Source: Alentia gelatinosa
Lineage: Eukaryota; Annelida; Polychaeta; Phyllodocida; Polynoidae
Length of the DNA: 64,000 bases
NCBI GenBank assembly: GCA_950022655.1
Contig: OX465579.1
Location: 48,215,950 to 48,279,949, forward strand
Reading direction: 5' to 3'
Positions within the stretch are counted from its first letter, which is position 1. Each line of letters begins with the position of its first letter. A program made the translations under genes and the position numbers. The notes beneath the pieces are model-generated. The model saw nothing but the letters and a program-made list of their open reading frames with translations. It did not search any database and was not told where the DNA came from. Below, piece after piece: positions 1 through 9,644 of the stretch.

Positions 1-83
1 CTCGCCCACACTAAGAAGTCCCCTATCTGCCGTCAATCCAGAGACCCTAAAAAAATAGGTCAAAGGGACGTTTCTGTGCGCAA

Positions 84-107
84 ACACACACACACACACA
101 CACACAC
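84..107. repeat. (CA)n microsatellite
   Basis: An uninterrupted AC/CA run of 24 bp, likely polymorphic. Confidence 0.95.
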
Positions 108-905
108 TTCCCAAGGCTGGTGCAATAGAGTGGGCGATCTATAAAGAAAGCCATGAAATTGACGCGACTTTTTAGGGCACATGATATCAGCCATTCATGC
201 CCTTATTCAATAGCTCCACAGCTCAGGACAAGGCAGGATATGGGAATCTTGCTCCCACCTCCTCCCTGCATCCCTTCAGGAGCACTGTCCTAATATTTAA
301 ACTGAGTCACACCGTCCTCCTTGTCGTCGCTCCAGGCGTGAGCTGCTCGAGCAACACGCGAGTTATTCCGCGCCGCGCCAATGAATATTAAAGCGCTGGA
401 GGGCGTTGGTGTGCGCGGCGGACGCGCGGGGCGTGAGGCTGCTCTACAAGCATGTTGCACGTGCAGGCTGCGCGACTCGTGCGCGTTCACGGGCGTCCTG
501 CTCATAGTCGAACCAGATGAGTTGGATGCTAATACAATCAGCTCACAGCGACTCAATTAGGCCATCCTTAACTCTTTTTTACCGTCCTCTAAGATTTCAT
601 TTCACAGGGGACTTTTTCTTCAAACCAAAACAAGAAAAGAATGACATGCAAAATGAGGCACGCGCAAAGTGTTTAACTCAAGTTCCAATGCATAAGCCAA
701 AATTGTCTCGTTTTACATCCTGCGACAAAAAAAAAAGAAAAAGTGGCATTTCAAAGATACGCCGGCAAGGTCAAAAGCCCTTTGTATCAGCGAACATGTG
801 TTTAAGGAATGGAGTTGGATTGGGGGTGGGGGTGTCTGTCATAGTGAATGCCACGCCCCACTGCCTTAATACAGGCCACCTCCAGGGCAAACCATGCCTA
901 CCCTC

Positions 906-957
906 TGGGTTAATCCACTCAGAGGGGATTAACTCTGTATTACCCTAGGGTAATCCA
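906..957. promoter_or_regulatory. Nested dyads with three TAATCC (K50 homeodomain-type) cores
   Basis: TAATCC at 911-916, its reverse complement GGATTA at 926-931, and TAATCC again at 951-956. The first pair forms an inverted repeat (GGTTAATCC / GGATTAAC). TTACCCTAGGGTAA at 940-953 is a perfect 14-bp palindrome. TAATCC is the known core for Bicoid/Otx/Goosecoid-type K50 homeodomains. A regulatory role is inference. Confidence 0.35.
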
Positions 958-1233
958 GGCCTCCGATGACACCAGCTCATTATGCAATATGCAATTGCTT
1001 CGATTTTCAATCAGAGATCAGCATACACCTGCACCCCTATCACCATCTACCAAACACTTCACTCCCTTATTCAAACATAGATTCCCCATCTATTCATGCA
1101 TGAGTATTCCAATTCTACTACCACAGAATCATCTCTTCAAGAATGATTTATAGATCCAGCAAGCTCTGTTCAGATATCACCATGCAGAATGTGAGATTAT
1201 TGTGTACTATGGAACCTGACAATTAGCACTTGG

Positions 1234-1293
1234 AGAGATTAAACCTGAGTATCAACCCTTTATAGAGATTAAGCCTGAGTATTAACGCTTTAC
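1234..1293. repeat. Two-copy 30-bp tandem repeat
   Basis: AGAGATTAA[A/G]CCTGAGTAT begins at 1234 and again at 1264. Both copies continue into similar AAC-CTTTA sequence. About 25 of 30 positions agree. Confidence 0.75.
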
Positions 1294-1844
1294 TATTCCG
1301 CATCATAATCTCGTCTAATCCATGTCTTTGGCAGGTGTAACCCTCTTCTCTCCCAACACTTCACAGTAAGACCTCCAGGGAGGGCCTCCAGTAACTATCA
1401 ACTGAGTCATCTCTGAAGGCCTGCGCCAATCCAACCCCTAAAATCCTGGAAAAACAAGGGGCATTGCCCCCGGAATTACTCGGTGGATTTGGCGGCCACG
1501 CCGGCGGGTGCTGCCCACTTCGCGCTTGCCACGACGAGTTCTGTATGGAGCTGGTGATATTTCATCAGGGCACCCCCACCCCCCTCCCTGCCCCACAAAA
1601 CTCATCTCAGCGTGGTCCGTTAGGAGACGGCACTCTCATCCACTCCCAGCATCTATGAGTCACAAGCTTTGCCTATTACCACTTGCGGCCTGTTCAGCTG
1701 CCGTTGCGGGTGTGAAATGGGGTAACACCGTCTCCCCCTCCACAACTACAAACCCCAGCCCCCACGGGACGCCAGGAGGCCCCGGGTCGCTGAGTCGATG
1801 ATTACGAGGTGATCAACAGGCGTTGCTTGTGTAGTTGCCGCACG

Positions 1845-1881
1845 GTTGTCATGACAACTGTTGATGTGTCGTCATGGCGAC
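1845..1881. promoter_or_regulatory. Pair of RFX/X-box-like palindromes
   Basis: GTTGTCATGACAAC at 1845-1858 is a perfect 14-bp palindrome of the RFX type (consensus GTYRCCATGGYRAC). GTCGTCATGGCGAC at 1868-1881 is a second copy with one asymmetric base. Spacing is 23 bp start to start. RFX proteins are known to bind such inverted GTTGCC half-sites. Function here is inferred from the motif only. Confidence 0.45.
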
Positions 1882-1947
1882 GAGGGGATCATATTGATAA
1901 AGATGACAATCCCGCTGATGAGTGGCGGGTGTTTGAGGTGGGGAGTG

Positions 1948-1979
1948 GTCACGTGACGTGGCCGCTGATCATGTGATCA
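1948..1979. promoter_or_regulatory. E-box palindromes GTCACGTGAC and TGATCATGTGATCA
   Basis: GTCACGTGAC (1948-1957) is a perfect 10-bp palindrome matching the CLEAR/M-box class bound by MITF/TFE/USF bHLH-ZIP proteins. Another near-palindrome with a TCATGTGA core follows at about 1966-1979. They lie just left of the RFX-like pair, making 1845-1979 a compact candidate regulatory module inside the intron. Confidence 0.35.
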
Positions 1980-2869
1980 TTTGGACGGCTAAACGCACGG
2001 ATCGGCGACCATGGAGGGGTTTAGGGGATGATTGGTAAAAAGACGCCTGGGGAGTGAGTGGTGAGGTGTGCATGTATCACCCCTACCGCCGCCCGTAATG
2101 ACAATAATCACAGTATGAATGCACCTAACGAATCTCCACCACACACACCGCCTCCTCGGGTCCTCATGACACGGGGAGCGCCAAGTAAGGCGCGGTAAAT
2201 ATGGGCTGTGACAGCGTAATTAAGACTGGAGATAATACAAAGGAAGGAACTTAGTGTGAACACTTTCGCCTTCATTGAAATAATCGCATTGATTCCCGTC
2301 GCTTGGATTTCAATTTCTCAGAGGCTTCTGTCCAGCCGAGAAACATGAGATTTAAATCCTCTAGGCCGACGTAATCAGCCAGCCCCATACCGTCCTTAGT
2401 TTATGTGACTTCCCTCCTGGTGGAAATAATCTGGCAATACAACATGAAACGCTTTGGCAACTAGCGCTCATCCGCATGGTGGACATAAATGAAAACGATT
2501 AAAATTGCAGAACGATACCAGGATCTGAAGCATAGCCCTATGATCTGAAATGCTACCTTAGTATCCAATCTCCCATGCTAGCCCAACTGCCATTTTGAAC
2601 TGCAACGGGTAATAAACCCTAAAACACGATTGTCTAAACAATTAGCCTTGATCATAATTTCTAAGGCTACATGTGTAACAATTCTGACTCATATGTGCAC
2701 AAGTAAATGGCCGCCGTATTTGTAGAATAAGAGTATCTGTTTTCATAGATTGGTACTGACCCTGATTTTATAACGGATATCGCATCGCACTGGTGATAAG
2801 TAAGGCAGGCCTCCGAGGTAACATATTACCAGGATAAATAAATGAAATTAAAAAGATATTTATTGTAAA

Positions 2870-3065
2870 AAAAATAAGTCTGGGTTCTGTGAGGTATGGC
2901 GAGTATGGCATTCACAAAATACATGTAGAATACAGGTGGATAACAGCAAAGTGTACATTAAAACTTGAGTCCGGGTATGTGATAATAAGACATGTACCGT
3001 AAGGTAAAAATACCGTAAAATAGTAAAGTGTACTTACATGAGTCTGGGTTCTGTGAGAAGGTGGC
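2870..3065. repeat. Decayed three-copy tandem duplication of the Ig2 exon end and donor
   Basis: The plus-strand string AGTCTGGGTTCTGTGAG at 3041-3057, inside the exon just before its donor, recurs exactly at 2877-2893. Both are followed within a few bases by GGCGAG. A weaker copy (GAGTCCGGGTATGTGAT) lies at about 2966-2982, preceded by the same AAAGTGTAC that precedes the real donor. The intervals are about 75 and 89 bp. The leftmost copy has lost the GTAAGT donor. Confidence 0.65.
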
Positions 3066-3328
3066 GAGGCGGCTCGTACGGGTCTCCCCGTTCTCCACCA
3101 CACACTTATAACGGCCAAAGTCGGCGAACTGTACGCGGCTGATCTCCAGCACGCCGTCACGGTGGACCAAGTAGTTGACGTTATCAGCGTCCGCCGCAAT
3201 CTGCAAGTCCTCCTTGTACCACCGCACGGTGGGCCGCGGGGCACCCTCTATGTCACACGCCAACATGGCGGTGTCTCCTAAATGTAGCGTCAAGTCTTGT
3301 GGCTCATCCTTGAACTCTTTAGCTAAAT
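3038..3328 (-). CDS. DCC/NEO1: DCC/neogenin/frazzled-like receptor, exon for Ig domain 2
   Basis: The 291-bp exon encodes a complete I-set Ig domain between a TTGGATTTCAG acceptor and a CAT|GTAAGT donor. Two leading bases complete the codon left open by the Ig1 exon; 96 codons and one extra base follow. Landmarks are FKDEPQDLTLHLGDTAMLAC (first Cys), PTVRWYKED (core Trp), GVLEISRV, and DFGRYKC, the D-x-G-x-Y-x-C motif with the second Cys. The entry and exit phases match, so the domain is skippable without a frameshift. GC content is clearly above that of the flanking introns. The next exon, expected to carry Ig3, is not found between this exon and base 1, so it lies outside the window. Confidence 0.93.
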
Positions 3329-4393
3329 CTGAAATCCAACCGGAGGAGAATACTGTCAGAAAGGAATCGGTTAAATATTAACTGAGTGAAAGGCAAATAT
3401 TATTAGGTTTCGACGAAAGTATCAACTGGATTTTTCACAAGCAAAACGTATTTATAACGTTGTTCCCCCTGAACCTGAACGTTTCTACAAAGCTTAGGTT
3501 ACACAAGAATAGTCATATTTTCTGTAAAAGAAATTATAGGAATACTCAAATCTATCCATAATTTTTGCATTGTACTTTCTTATATAACAATGTTTAGAAC
3601 AGGGCACCTACTGAGCTGTCTCTAAGCAATGCTTCTTCAACAAATAGTACCACTACAGGTAAAAAATTTAGTGATATTTTTTCCCCTGAACATCTACCCT
3701 TCACTTTTGGATTCATGTACTGTACATGGATTCTTGAAACTTTCATTAGATCACAATTGGAAAGCCACACTATAGACCCTACGATGGAATATTTGGACGA
3801 GTTCTCAGTATCAGTCCCAGACCTAAAGCCATGTAGCGATTATTGGGCGTTTCCAGGTGTTTAGGGGCATAAAATTCCTATTCAAGAAAATTCCCATTTA
3901 CAGAGTAATCCCAGAGGCGTTCTAACTCTACTAACCAATGGACTCCTATATAGCACAGCTTCTAAGCAATCAACAGGTTCTGGCTACGTTATGGACTCGT
4001 AGAGGCAGGAAAACTTGCTCCCGTCTCAATTATACTACAGCACTAGTGATGAAGATGTCCATGCATGTCAAATACTGGCAGTAGGAGTAAATGTGAAAAA
4101 TTCCTTGCAACAACGTCTCTACAGACACGTAAAGTCAAAACGACGGGCGCGATAAAGATGTGCTTGTTGCCAGCGACGTGACTAGAGACAAATGGCGTCT
4201 GCTTATATAAACACCATGTTCTCCATGCACAGACAACTCGCTTAATAAGAAGGAATCTAGCGTCTCAACATAACTAAACGCAATGTCCGTCGTCGTGCCT
4301 TATGTTACGTCAGCGGCGTGGGCGTCGTAGCGTAGACAGGCGAAATTATCGTCTGCTTCCTGGAGAGTCATTTCCCGCGCGGACTAAACGCGA

Positions 4394-4660
4394 CAGGTGA
4401 GGTATCCGAGCGCTATCTGTTCTCGATGATGCTCTTTGATGTAGGCAGGTCGTCTTTCAGGTCCTGCCCGTTCACCTGTACGCCTGGTCAGGTGAGTGAG
4501 ACAGGTGAGGCTTTGATCCTCGGGGCCAGACGGACGGCTAATGCGGCAGGCGGCCATTACAAGCCCGGGGCCCGTGGAGTCTGCGTCCGCCGTGCCTGAT
4601 CGGCCTGTCAGCCTCCATCGGCGGCTGAGGACAGCGAGGGCAGCCCGCTACCGACAGGTG
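4394..4660. promoter_or_regulatory. Cluster of CAGGTG (Snail/ZEB-type) E-boxes
   Basis: CAGGTGAG at 4394, 4489 and 4502, CACCTG at 4473 and CAGGTG at 4655: five sites in 267 bp. CAGGTG is the known core for Snail, Scratch and ZEB zinc fingers and some bHLH dimers. CAGGTGAG also resembles a 5' splice site, but these are on the plus strand, opposite the gene, and no exon is evident around them. Confidence 0.35.
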
Positions 4661-6147
4661 TACTCAACCCAGAGACTCACACACAACCCTCGTGTCAAAA
4701 TCACTGATTCTCTGAGTCTCTCCACGAGCAGCTAATACAAGACACCTTCTGCCGCAGCTACACTTAAGAGAATGCTCTGATTCTACCACTCCCCTACCCT
4801 CAAGAAGAACCTCGCTTAATTTAAGTCAAACAATGTAATTTACGTCTTTTACCAAATATATTATTTCAGAGGGTTTTTTTCAATTGATCAGACGCTTTCA
4901 GTAATTTTTGGAAAAGAAAGTTCCAATAACAAGTATCTGGCCAGGATTTTTTCACTTATGGATAAAGCCCAGGAGAAAATCTCCACATTTCCTCTGTCTT
5001 CTCAAACAGAATGTAATTAAATTCTACTCTTTGGTTTCTCTCACTGTTTGAACATATTACGGACGCAAACAAGACTCGGCTCGTCCCTTGAGTCATTCAA
5101 CTTCAACGAGAATCTGGTTCTGATAAAAACTCTGTAATTTACTGGACGCGCCTTTAGGTTGAGCAACTGCTTTAGATTTTACTTTTAACTTAAGTGACTT
5201 TTCCTTGGTGTGCACGTGGAGGACAGGGATGAAAGAGCGTTAACTATGGCGTCATGCTTTTCACGTGTTTCGTCCTCACTACGTCATCACACGGACTGAA
5301 AATACCTTCAAACCAGTATTTACGTCGTTACATCCTTCTGACCATTCACTAACCCTCAATGAATGTTACATTAAAGCTCTGCTGAAGAAATGAACAATGC
5401 ACTACCTTATAACTTGATTTATCAAATTAATAATATCAACGTGTCCATTTATGGAAACCAGTTACTGTTAATCATTATGTCTCTGCTTGAAATTTTAAAA
5501 TCTGGACTTGAGTAGATCTTTTCGGGTATCGGGACCAGACTTATTTTGAGGGCATAACGTCACTGTGGTGTTTTATTGGCGTTCCCTGGCGTAAAGGGGG
5601 AGAGCTGGGGTAATGTCTGATAGGTTTGTTTCACTCATCACACACACTCATCACACAGCCTCCAGTTGACTCGTTCGAATTCATCCTTCAAATCTGGGAG
5701 TCGGTGTTGGCCGCTGATCGCGTCGGGCGACGATAAGAGCAGTTCCTCCGGGGTTCCTCACGGCGTCTCCCGCCCCGTCTCCACCCCAACCCCCAACCAG
5801 ACCGTGATCAATGTCCACCGGATCGCCGTATTCACCATTGTGTCACCGACTACTGCAGAAACTTTTACCAACTATGACTGTCAAAGCAATTCATCCGTCA
5901 CCAACAGTCATCTCGATCTATGCCATTGAGATGAACTAAACCATGAAATCATTTTTTTCTTAATTTTCTTTGGTTACAATTTATGCGAATTAGTCGTGCT
6001 TTTCGCTATCTAACTCCTATCATGTAGACTGATAACGGACTGTTCAATCTTTCTTCCAGAAAAGAATAAAAGAAAGAAAAAGGAATCGGCTGATTCCATG
6101 GCGTTTGAATTGGTTCACGTATAAAAAAAAACTCCGTCTCTTATCGG

Positions 6148-6178
6148 GAGCTGCTCCGAGCCGCCAGCGGAGCGGCTC
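6148..6178. promoter_or_regulatory. Triple GAGCNGCTC-type palindrome cluster
   Basis: GAGCTGCTC at 6148-6156, the looser GAGCCGCCA at 6158 (10 bp later) and GAGCGGCTC at 6170-6178. It sits in a locally GC- and CpG-rich patch. Part of the dispersed motif family described in the findings. Confidence 0.5.
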
Positions 6179-6743
6179 AGCGCAGCTTCGGGCGCGGCTC
6201 AGACGTGTCCCAGTGTTATGGGCTCATCATTTCCAGGGATCTTGATCAAAGCGCCCCCTCACGGCCCGCCGCCCGCCTTCACGCGCACGCGCCGACCGCA
6301 GCGCCACCTAGTCACCGGAAGTGACATCACTTCACGCGCCGCTGACCGCCGACCAAAGAGCCCTCTGGCGGCGCCTACCTCCGCTAGCCGTTTACGGAGA
6401 ATACCCCCTTTTAGGCGAGGGCGAGGCGCGGAAGGAGGCCTTCTTGATAGCGCCGGCCTATCTAAATTGCATCGCGGATGGAACTGTGGGCGCGGCTTTT
6501 GAGGATGTTCAAGTCGGGAAGTTTACTTCAAAAGAGCGGATCATTGTTTCAATGGGGGCAGTGATCGATGGGAGAGACAATGTCTGCCCTATGGCCGGAG
6601 TCTGATGTAGATGGCCGGGGAAAAGCAGGGCACTGTAAGTGGAGGAAACGCAAGGTGTGTGTGGTATAATAGAATATATACATAGAGTCTGATTAGGAGA
6701 GTCTTTCCAATTACATTCAGATGTTATTACCTCTTGATCTGGG

Positions 6744-6745
<2 letters not shown>

Positions 6746-6785
<40 letters not shown>

Positions 6786-6811
6786 TACATACATACATAT
6801 ATATATATATA
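6746..6811. repeat. (AT)n microsatellite with ACAT interruption
   Basis: Alternating AT from 6746, broken by an ATACATACATAC stretch, then AT again to 6811. It lies within the intron 3' of the second Ig1 exon. Confidence 0.95.
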
Positions 6812-6938
6812 AGCTACGCATGTAAAGGCCAGTTACACAGGTAGGTTTTGTGTGGATTGCACACATGAACCTGACACCGCAGCGCTATGTAGAGATATAA
6901 CAGTATGTGATGATCAAACAAACCGGGGCTGTACTTAC

Positions 6939-7084
6939 ATGCAATTTGTAACTTGGCTTTTCTACTGACTATCGTGCCTAAGTCGGGTACTGAAGCTCGG
7001 CACTGGTAAACTCCCTCGTCTGGTCGATGCGACCGTGAGTGTAAAACTTTAGTAAAAAATAACGACCCATTTCCCAGCTTGTAT
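6939..7084 (-). CDS. DCC/NEO1: DCC/neogenin/frazzled-like receptor, exon for second half of Ig domain 1
   Basis: The 146-bp exon follows a strong acceptor (CTTCTCGTTGCAG) and ends at the donor GCAT|GTAAGT. Its first base completes an Arg codon with the two trailing bases of the previous exon, giving SRR at the join. The 48 following codons include GNGSLFF, HSRSHRPDEGVYQCRASV and LGTIVSRKAKLQIA. PDEGVYQC supplies the second Ig cysteine, and GTIVSRxAKLQ is the characteristic G strand of DCC-family Ig1. NGS is a glycosylation sequon. Exact phase agreement on both sides shows this is a functional exon and not a pseudogene relic. It ends one base into a codon. Confidence 0.92.
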
Positions 7085-8006
7085 CTGCAACGAGAAGGAA
7101 AGACACACTGAAATACAATACACGTAACACCTTAATGAATCAATACAACTGAAATCAATACAAACTACACAACTACAAATCACTTTACCAGTAATTTCTG
7201 TGTCAGGTTAAAATCATTTCAAGCCCCGATGTATCAACTTTAAAATTTGACATTTTCCTGTTGCCATCCTGAGCTAATTGCTGATATTACAAAGTCAATT
7301 GGAAGTAAGTTAAATCGGAAGTAAATATTTGAATTAGACCAGTATAATTCTAGAAAGTTTGAAATCGATATATTGCATCTGTTAACATAATGAGAACACT
7401 TGTAATACGATTTGTCATAATACATAACCGAAAATGCCAAATTTAACTACGGCAAAATATCCTATTCGCTTCATCAATTTTGCGCACAACTACAGAAATG
7501 AATAACAAAGGAACTCAGGCACCACCCATCAGGAATCACTTGGGTTTGTCTTCAGTTAAAAGATGGCACATCAGATTTTGATTAACCCAGAGGTGCGGGG
7601 GAAAGAGGCACAATGGTCGCCTCCATTTCTCCAATGGCGCGACACATTGAGCTTATCTGGAAAATGCTGACTGTGATAAAAACACAGCCATCAGAGCCTC
7701 TCCGATCTAATGTCACTAAATAACCGAATTACTCCTGTCTCCAATTCGCGGATCCAGTCTCGTTTCTACTTCACCTCGTTCACAACGGGTGAACCTCGGG
7801 TAGTTTCTCGGTATGTGCTGTTTTATGAAACAGGCCCCAGTAGTTTCCCAGTAAAATATGTTTCATGATACAGGGCTATTTTTTTTTAACACTAACTTAA
7901 TTGATCACATGTGAGAGCAGAAATGATACTGCATTTCGCTGTTTGGGTACTTGGGTAAATTGGTAAAAGCGGTATTATTGTTCGTATTGTCGGTTTTCGT
8001 TACATA

Positions 8007-8094
8007 CAGTAGACTGTCGATCGATAACCAGCTCTGTGAGGGGACCAGCCCGCTATTACGACCACAAGGTGGTCGCATTAACGACAGCCTACTT
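8007..8094. mobile_element. Mini Tc1/mariner/pogo-type element (MITE remnant)
   Basis: The left end CAGTAGACTGTCG pairs with the right end, which reads AAGTAGGCTGTCG on the other strand (11 of 13 match). TA dinucleotides flank both ends (8005-8006 and 8095-8096), as expected for TA target-site duplication. The interior contains a small palindrome CGACCACAAGGTGGTCG. At 88 bp it cannot encode a transposase. Length and decay make this tentative. Confidence 0.4.
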
Positions 8095-9039
8095 TAATCT
8101 TTAGAACATTGTATACCCGTATGAATTGAACACCATTCCAAGAAACTCAGAACGTTCGTAGAATTGTATGATTCTTCTTAGTCAGGTTTACGTTTCTCGA
8201 TGGAAGAAGAGTAAATATTTCATTTCTGACTATTAAAGTTACCAACTAGCGCCTAAGGACCGGACAACGCTCCATGCTGAAGCGAATGGGCATTTAAAGA
8301 GAGTGAAGAGCCATGTTTAAAAACTGGCTCAGGTCGAGAGACAATAGATTACCATGCCATAAATATACATACAGTACTCGTAACGGTTTTACAAACATGT
8401 CCCGCCGTCAAAATGCGCTACAATTGTGCTATTGTTCTCTCAGGACCGGTAATGCAAAAGTTGTATGCTCATCAAAACAACATGGTAATTCGTAGGTGGG
8501 AATAATGGATGCTTCCCATGCCAAAAACAACGAGGCAGACAGACGGCCCATAAGGCCAGCTTGGCAAATAGATTTAGATCCGTACAGTGGGTAAATGATA
8601 AAAGCCTGCCTCACTGTCGTAACGAAATGTGCCCGCAGCGTCACCTCTGCAACGTTAGCGCCACAGCTACAGAGCCACTTTAATCTGCGATGCCTCGTAA
8701 ACAGACATTATGTTCTCGGGAAATCATTTGTAATCAAATATAGTATTACATGTTATAATGAAAACTGACTCGAGAAGTGCTGTGTTGGAGACATAACTAC
8801 GTAATCATTGATGTAGAACTGTATATATCACCTGAAACACTTCAGGATTTTAGAAAATACGAATACATAACCATAAACAGAATTACCCCTTCTCTGCATT
8901 ATTATATAGAAAGGGATTTATTACCTTACCAAGTTAAGCAACCTGGACAATCAAGTATATTCATCACCCATGTGGCTACTCATATATATTTGTTACCCAA
9001 ATCTGATAGTTTAATTGCACTTGGTTTGTATCTTTTATT

Positions 9040-9390
9040 TCCTGTACGTGTGCCAATTTATGAAGCGCATTATAACACTATCAGTGTTTCAATAAAATAC
9101 CTTAACACCATCTTGATAGTTTATAAAAGGGACTTTTCACTTAAAGTATCTACTTTACAAACTTAATAACTTTTTATGCTGAAAGATAAAGCAAAGGACC
9201 CGAGCATCATCTTGGTCATTTATGAAAGGGATCCTTACATCATTCTCTGAGTTTGCAAAAGGGGTCTCAATTTTATTAACCTAACAGGCTATTCCAACCT
9301 TTCTCTATACTCGTTAGTTATTCAAAGGATCCTAAAATCATCATGAGAGTTTGTTGGAAGCACCCTAACATTATCTCACTGCAAAATGAT
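9040..9390. repeat. Decayed minisatellite (CATCTTGATAGTTTATAAAAGGGAC-like unit)
   Basis: Variants of ACCATCTTGATAGTTTAT and AAAAGGGAC recur, for example near 9106, 9208 and 9325, with unit spacing of tens of bases and heavy divergence. Boundaries are approximate. Confidence 0.4.
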
Positions 9391-9463
9391 CTTTACATTA
9401 AGCTAAAATTTCCTTGACATTTTACAACAAATGTGCCTGATAATAATTGAGAGCGCGCCTCAC

Positions 9464-9644
9464 CTCCTCGAGTCGGTGCCATCGTCGAGCAGGTCGTCGT
9501 CGTTGCGGACCCACTGTATATCGGGCGTGAGCGTATCGTGCACAGCCGAGCAGTTGAGCATGGCCTGCGAGTTGCTCGCCACCACCAAGTCCCCCGGCTC
9601 CACGACGAAAGCGAACTCGCTGAATGTTGGCGCATTGGTCGTGC
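9464..9644 (-). CDS. DCC/NEO1: DCC/neogenin/frazzled-like receptor, exon for first half of Ig domain 1
   Basis: Internal exon of a netrin/RGM-receptor-family gene. The acceptor is a strong pyrimidine tract ending TCTCTTACAG and the donor is GAG|GTGAGG. The exon is 181 bp: two leading bases, 59 codons, two trailing bases. The peptide runs TTNAPTFSEFAFVVEPGDLV, then a short link, then AMLNCSAVHD and DIQWVRNDDDLLDDGTDSR. It shows the first Ig cysteine (LNC), the core tryptophan (IQW) and an NCS glycosylation sequon. The F-x-V-E-P-x-D start and the DSR end match the start of Ig1 in DCC and neogenin. The family are single-pass axon-guidance receptors with four Ig and six FNIII domains. Family assignment rests on remembered family pattern plus the next two exons. 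A protogenin/PUNC-type relative is the main alternative. Exon confidence is high; the exact ortholog is less certain. Confidence 0.9.

Larger units (their letters stand above)
1..3037. other. Intron 3' of the Ig2 exon (partial), no exon seen
   Basis: Non-coding on both strands as far as I can tell. It holds a CA microsatellite, a GAGCTGCTC palindrome, a TAATCC-rich dyad, a two-copy 30-bp tandem repeat, paired RFX-like palindromes, an MITF/CLEAR-type palindrome and a decayed three-copy duplication of the exon-end sequence. These are listed separately. Open frames in it have no exon signature. Confidence 0.7.
3329..6938. other. Intron between Ig1 and Ig2 exons
   Basis: A phase-1 intron of 3.6 kb with consensus ends. 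It contains the CAGGTG cluster near 4.4-4.66 kb, a GC-rich patch at about 6.15-6.5 kb with three GAGC-type palindromes, and an AT microsatellite. The rest is ordinary AT-rich sequence. Confidence 0.85.
7085..9463. other. Intron splitting Ig domain 1
   Basis: A 2.4-kb phase-2 intron. It contains a TA-flanked 88-bp inverted-repeat element and a decayed minisatellite near its start. The long AT-rich open frame at 8777-9166 on the plus strand overlaps that minisatellite and has no exon signature. Confidence 0.85.

Noticed and set aside
2180..2205. TAAGGCGCGGTAAAT, resembling a miR-124 mature sequence
   Set aside because: Several mismatches and a gap; no hairpin around it.
9565..9573. GAGTTGCTC inside the Ig1 exon, resembling the GAGC palindrome
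   Set aside because: Explained by codons for Ala-Ser-Asn-Ser, so it is not counted in the motif set.
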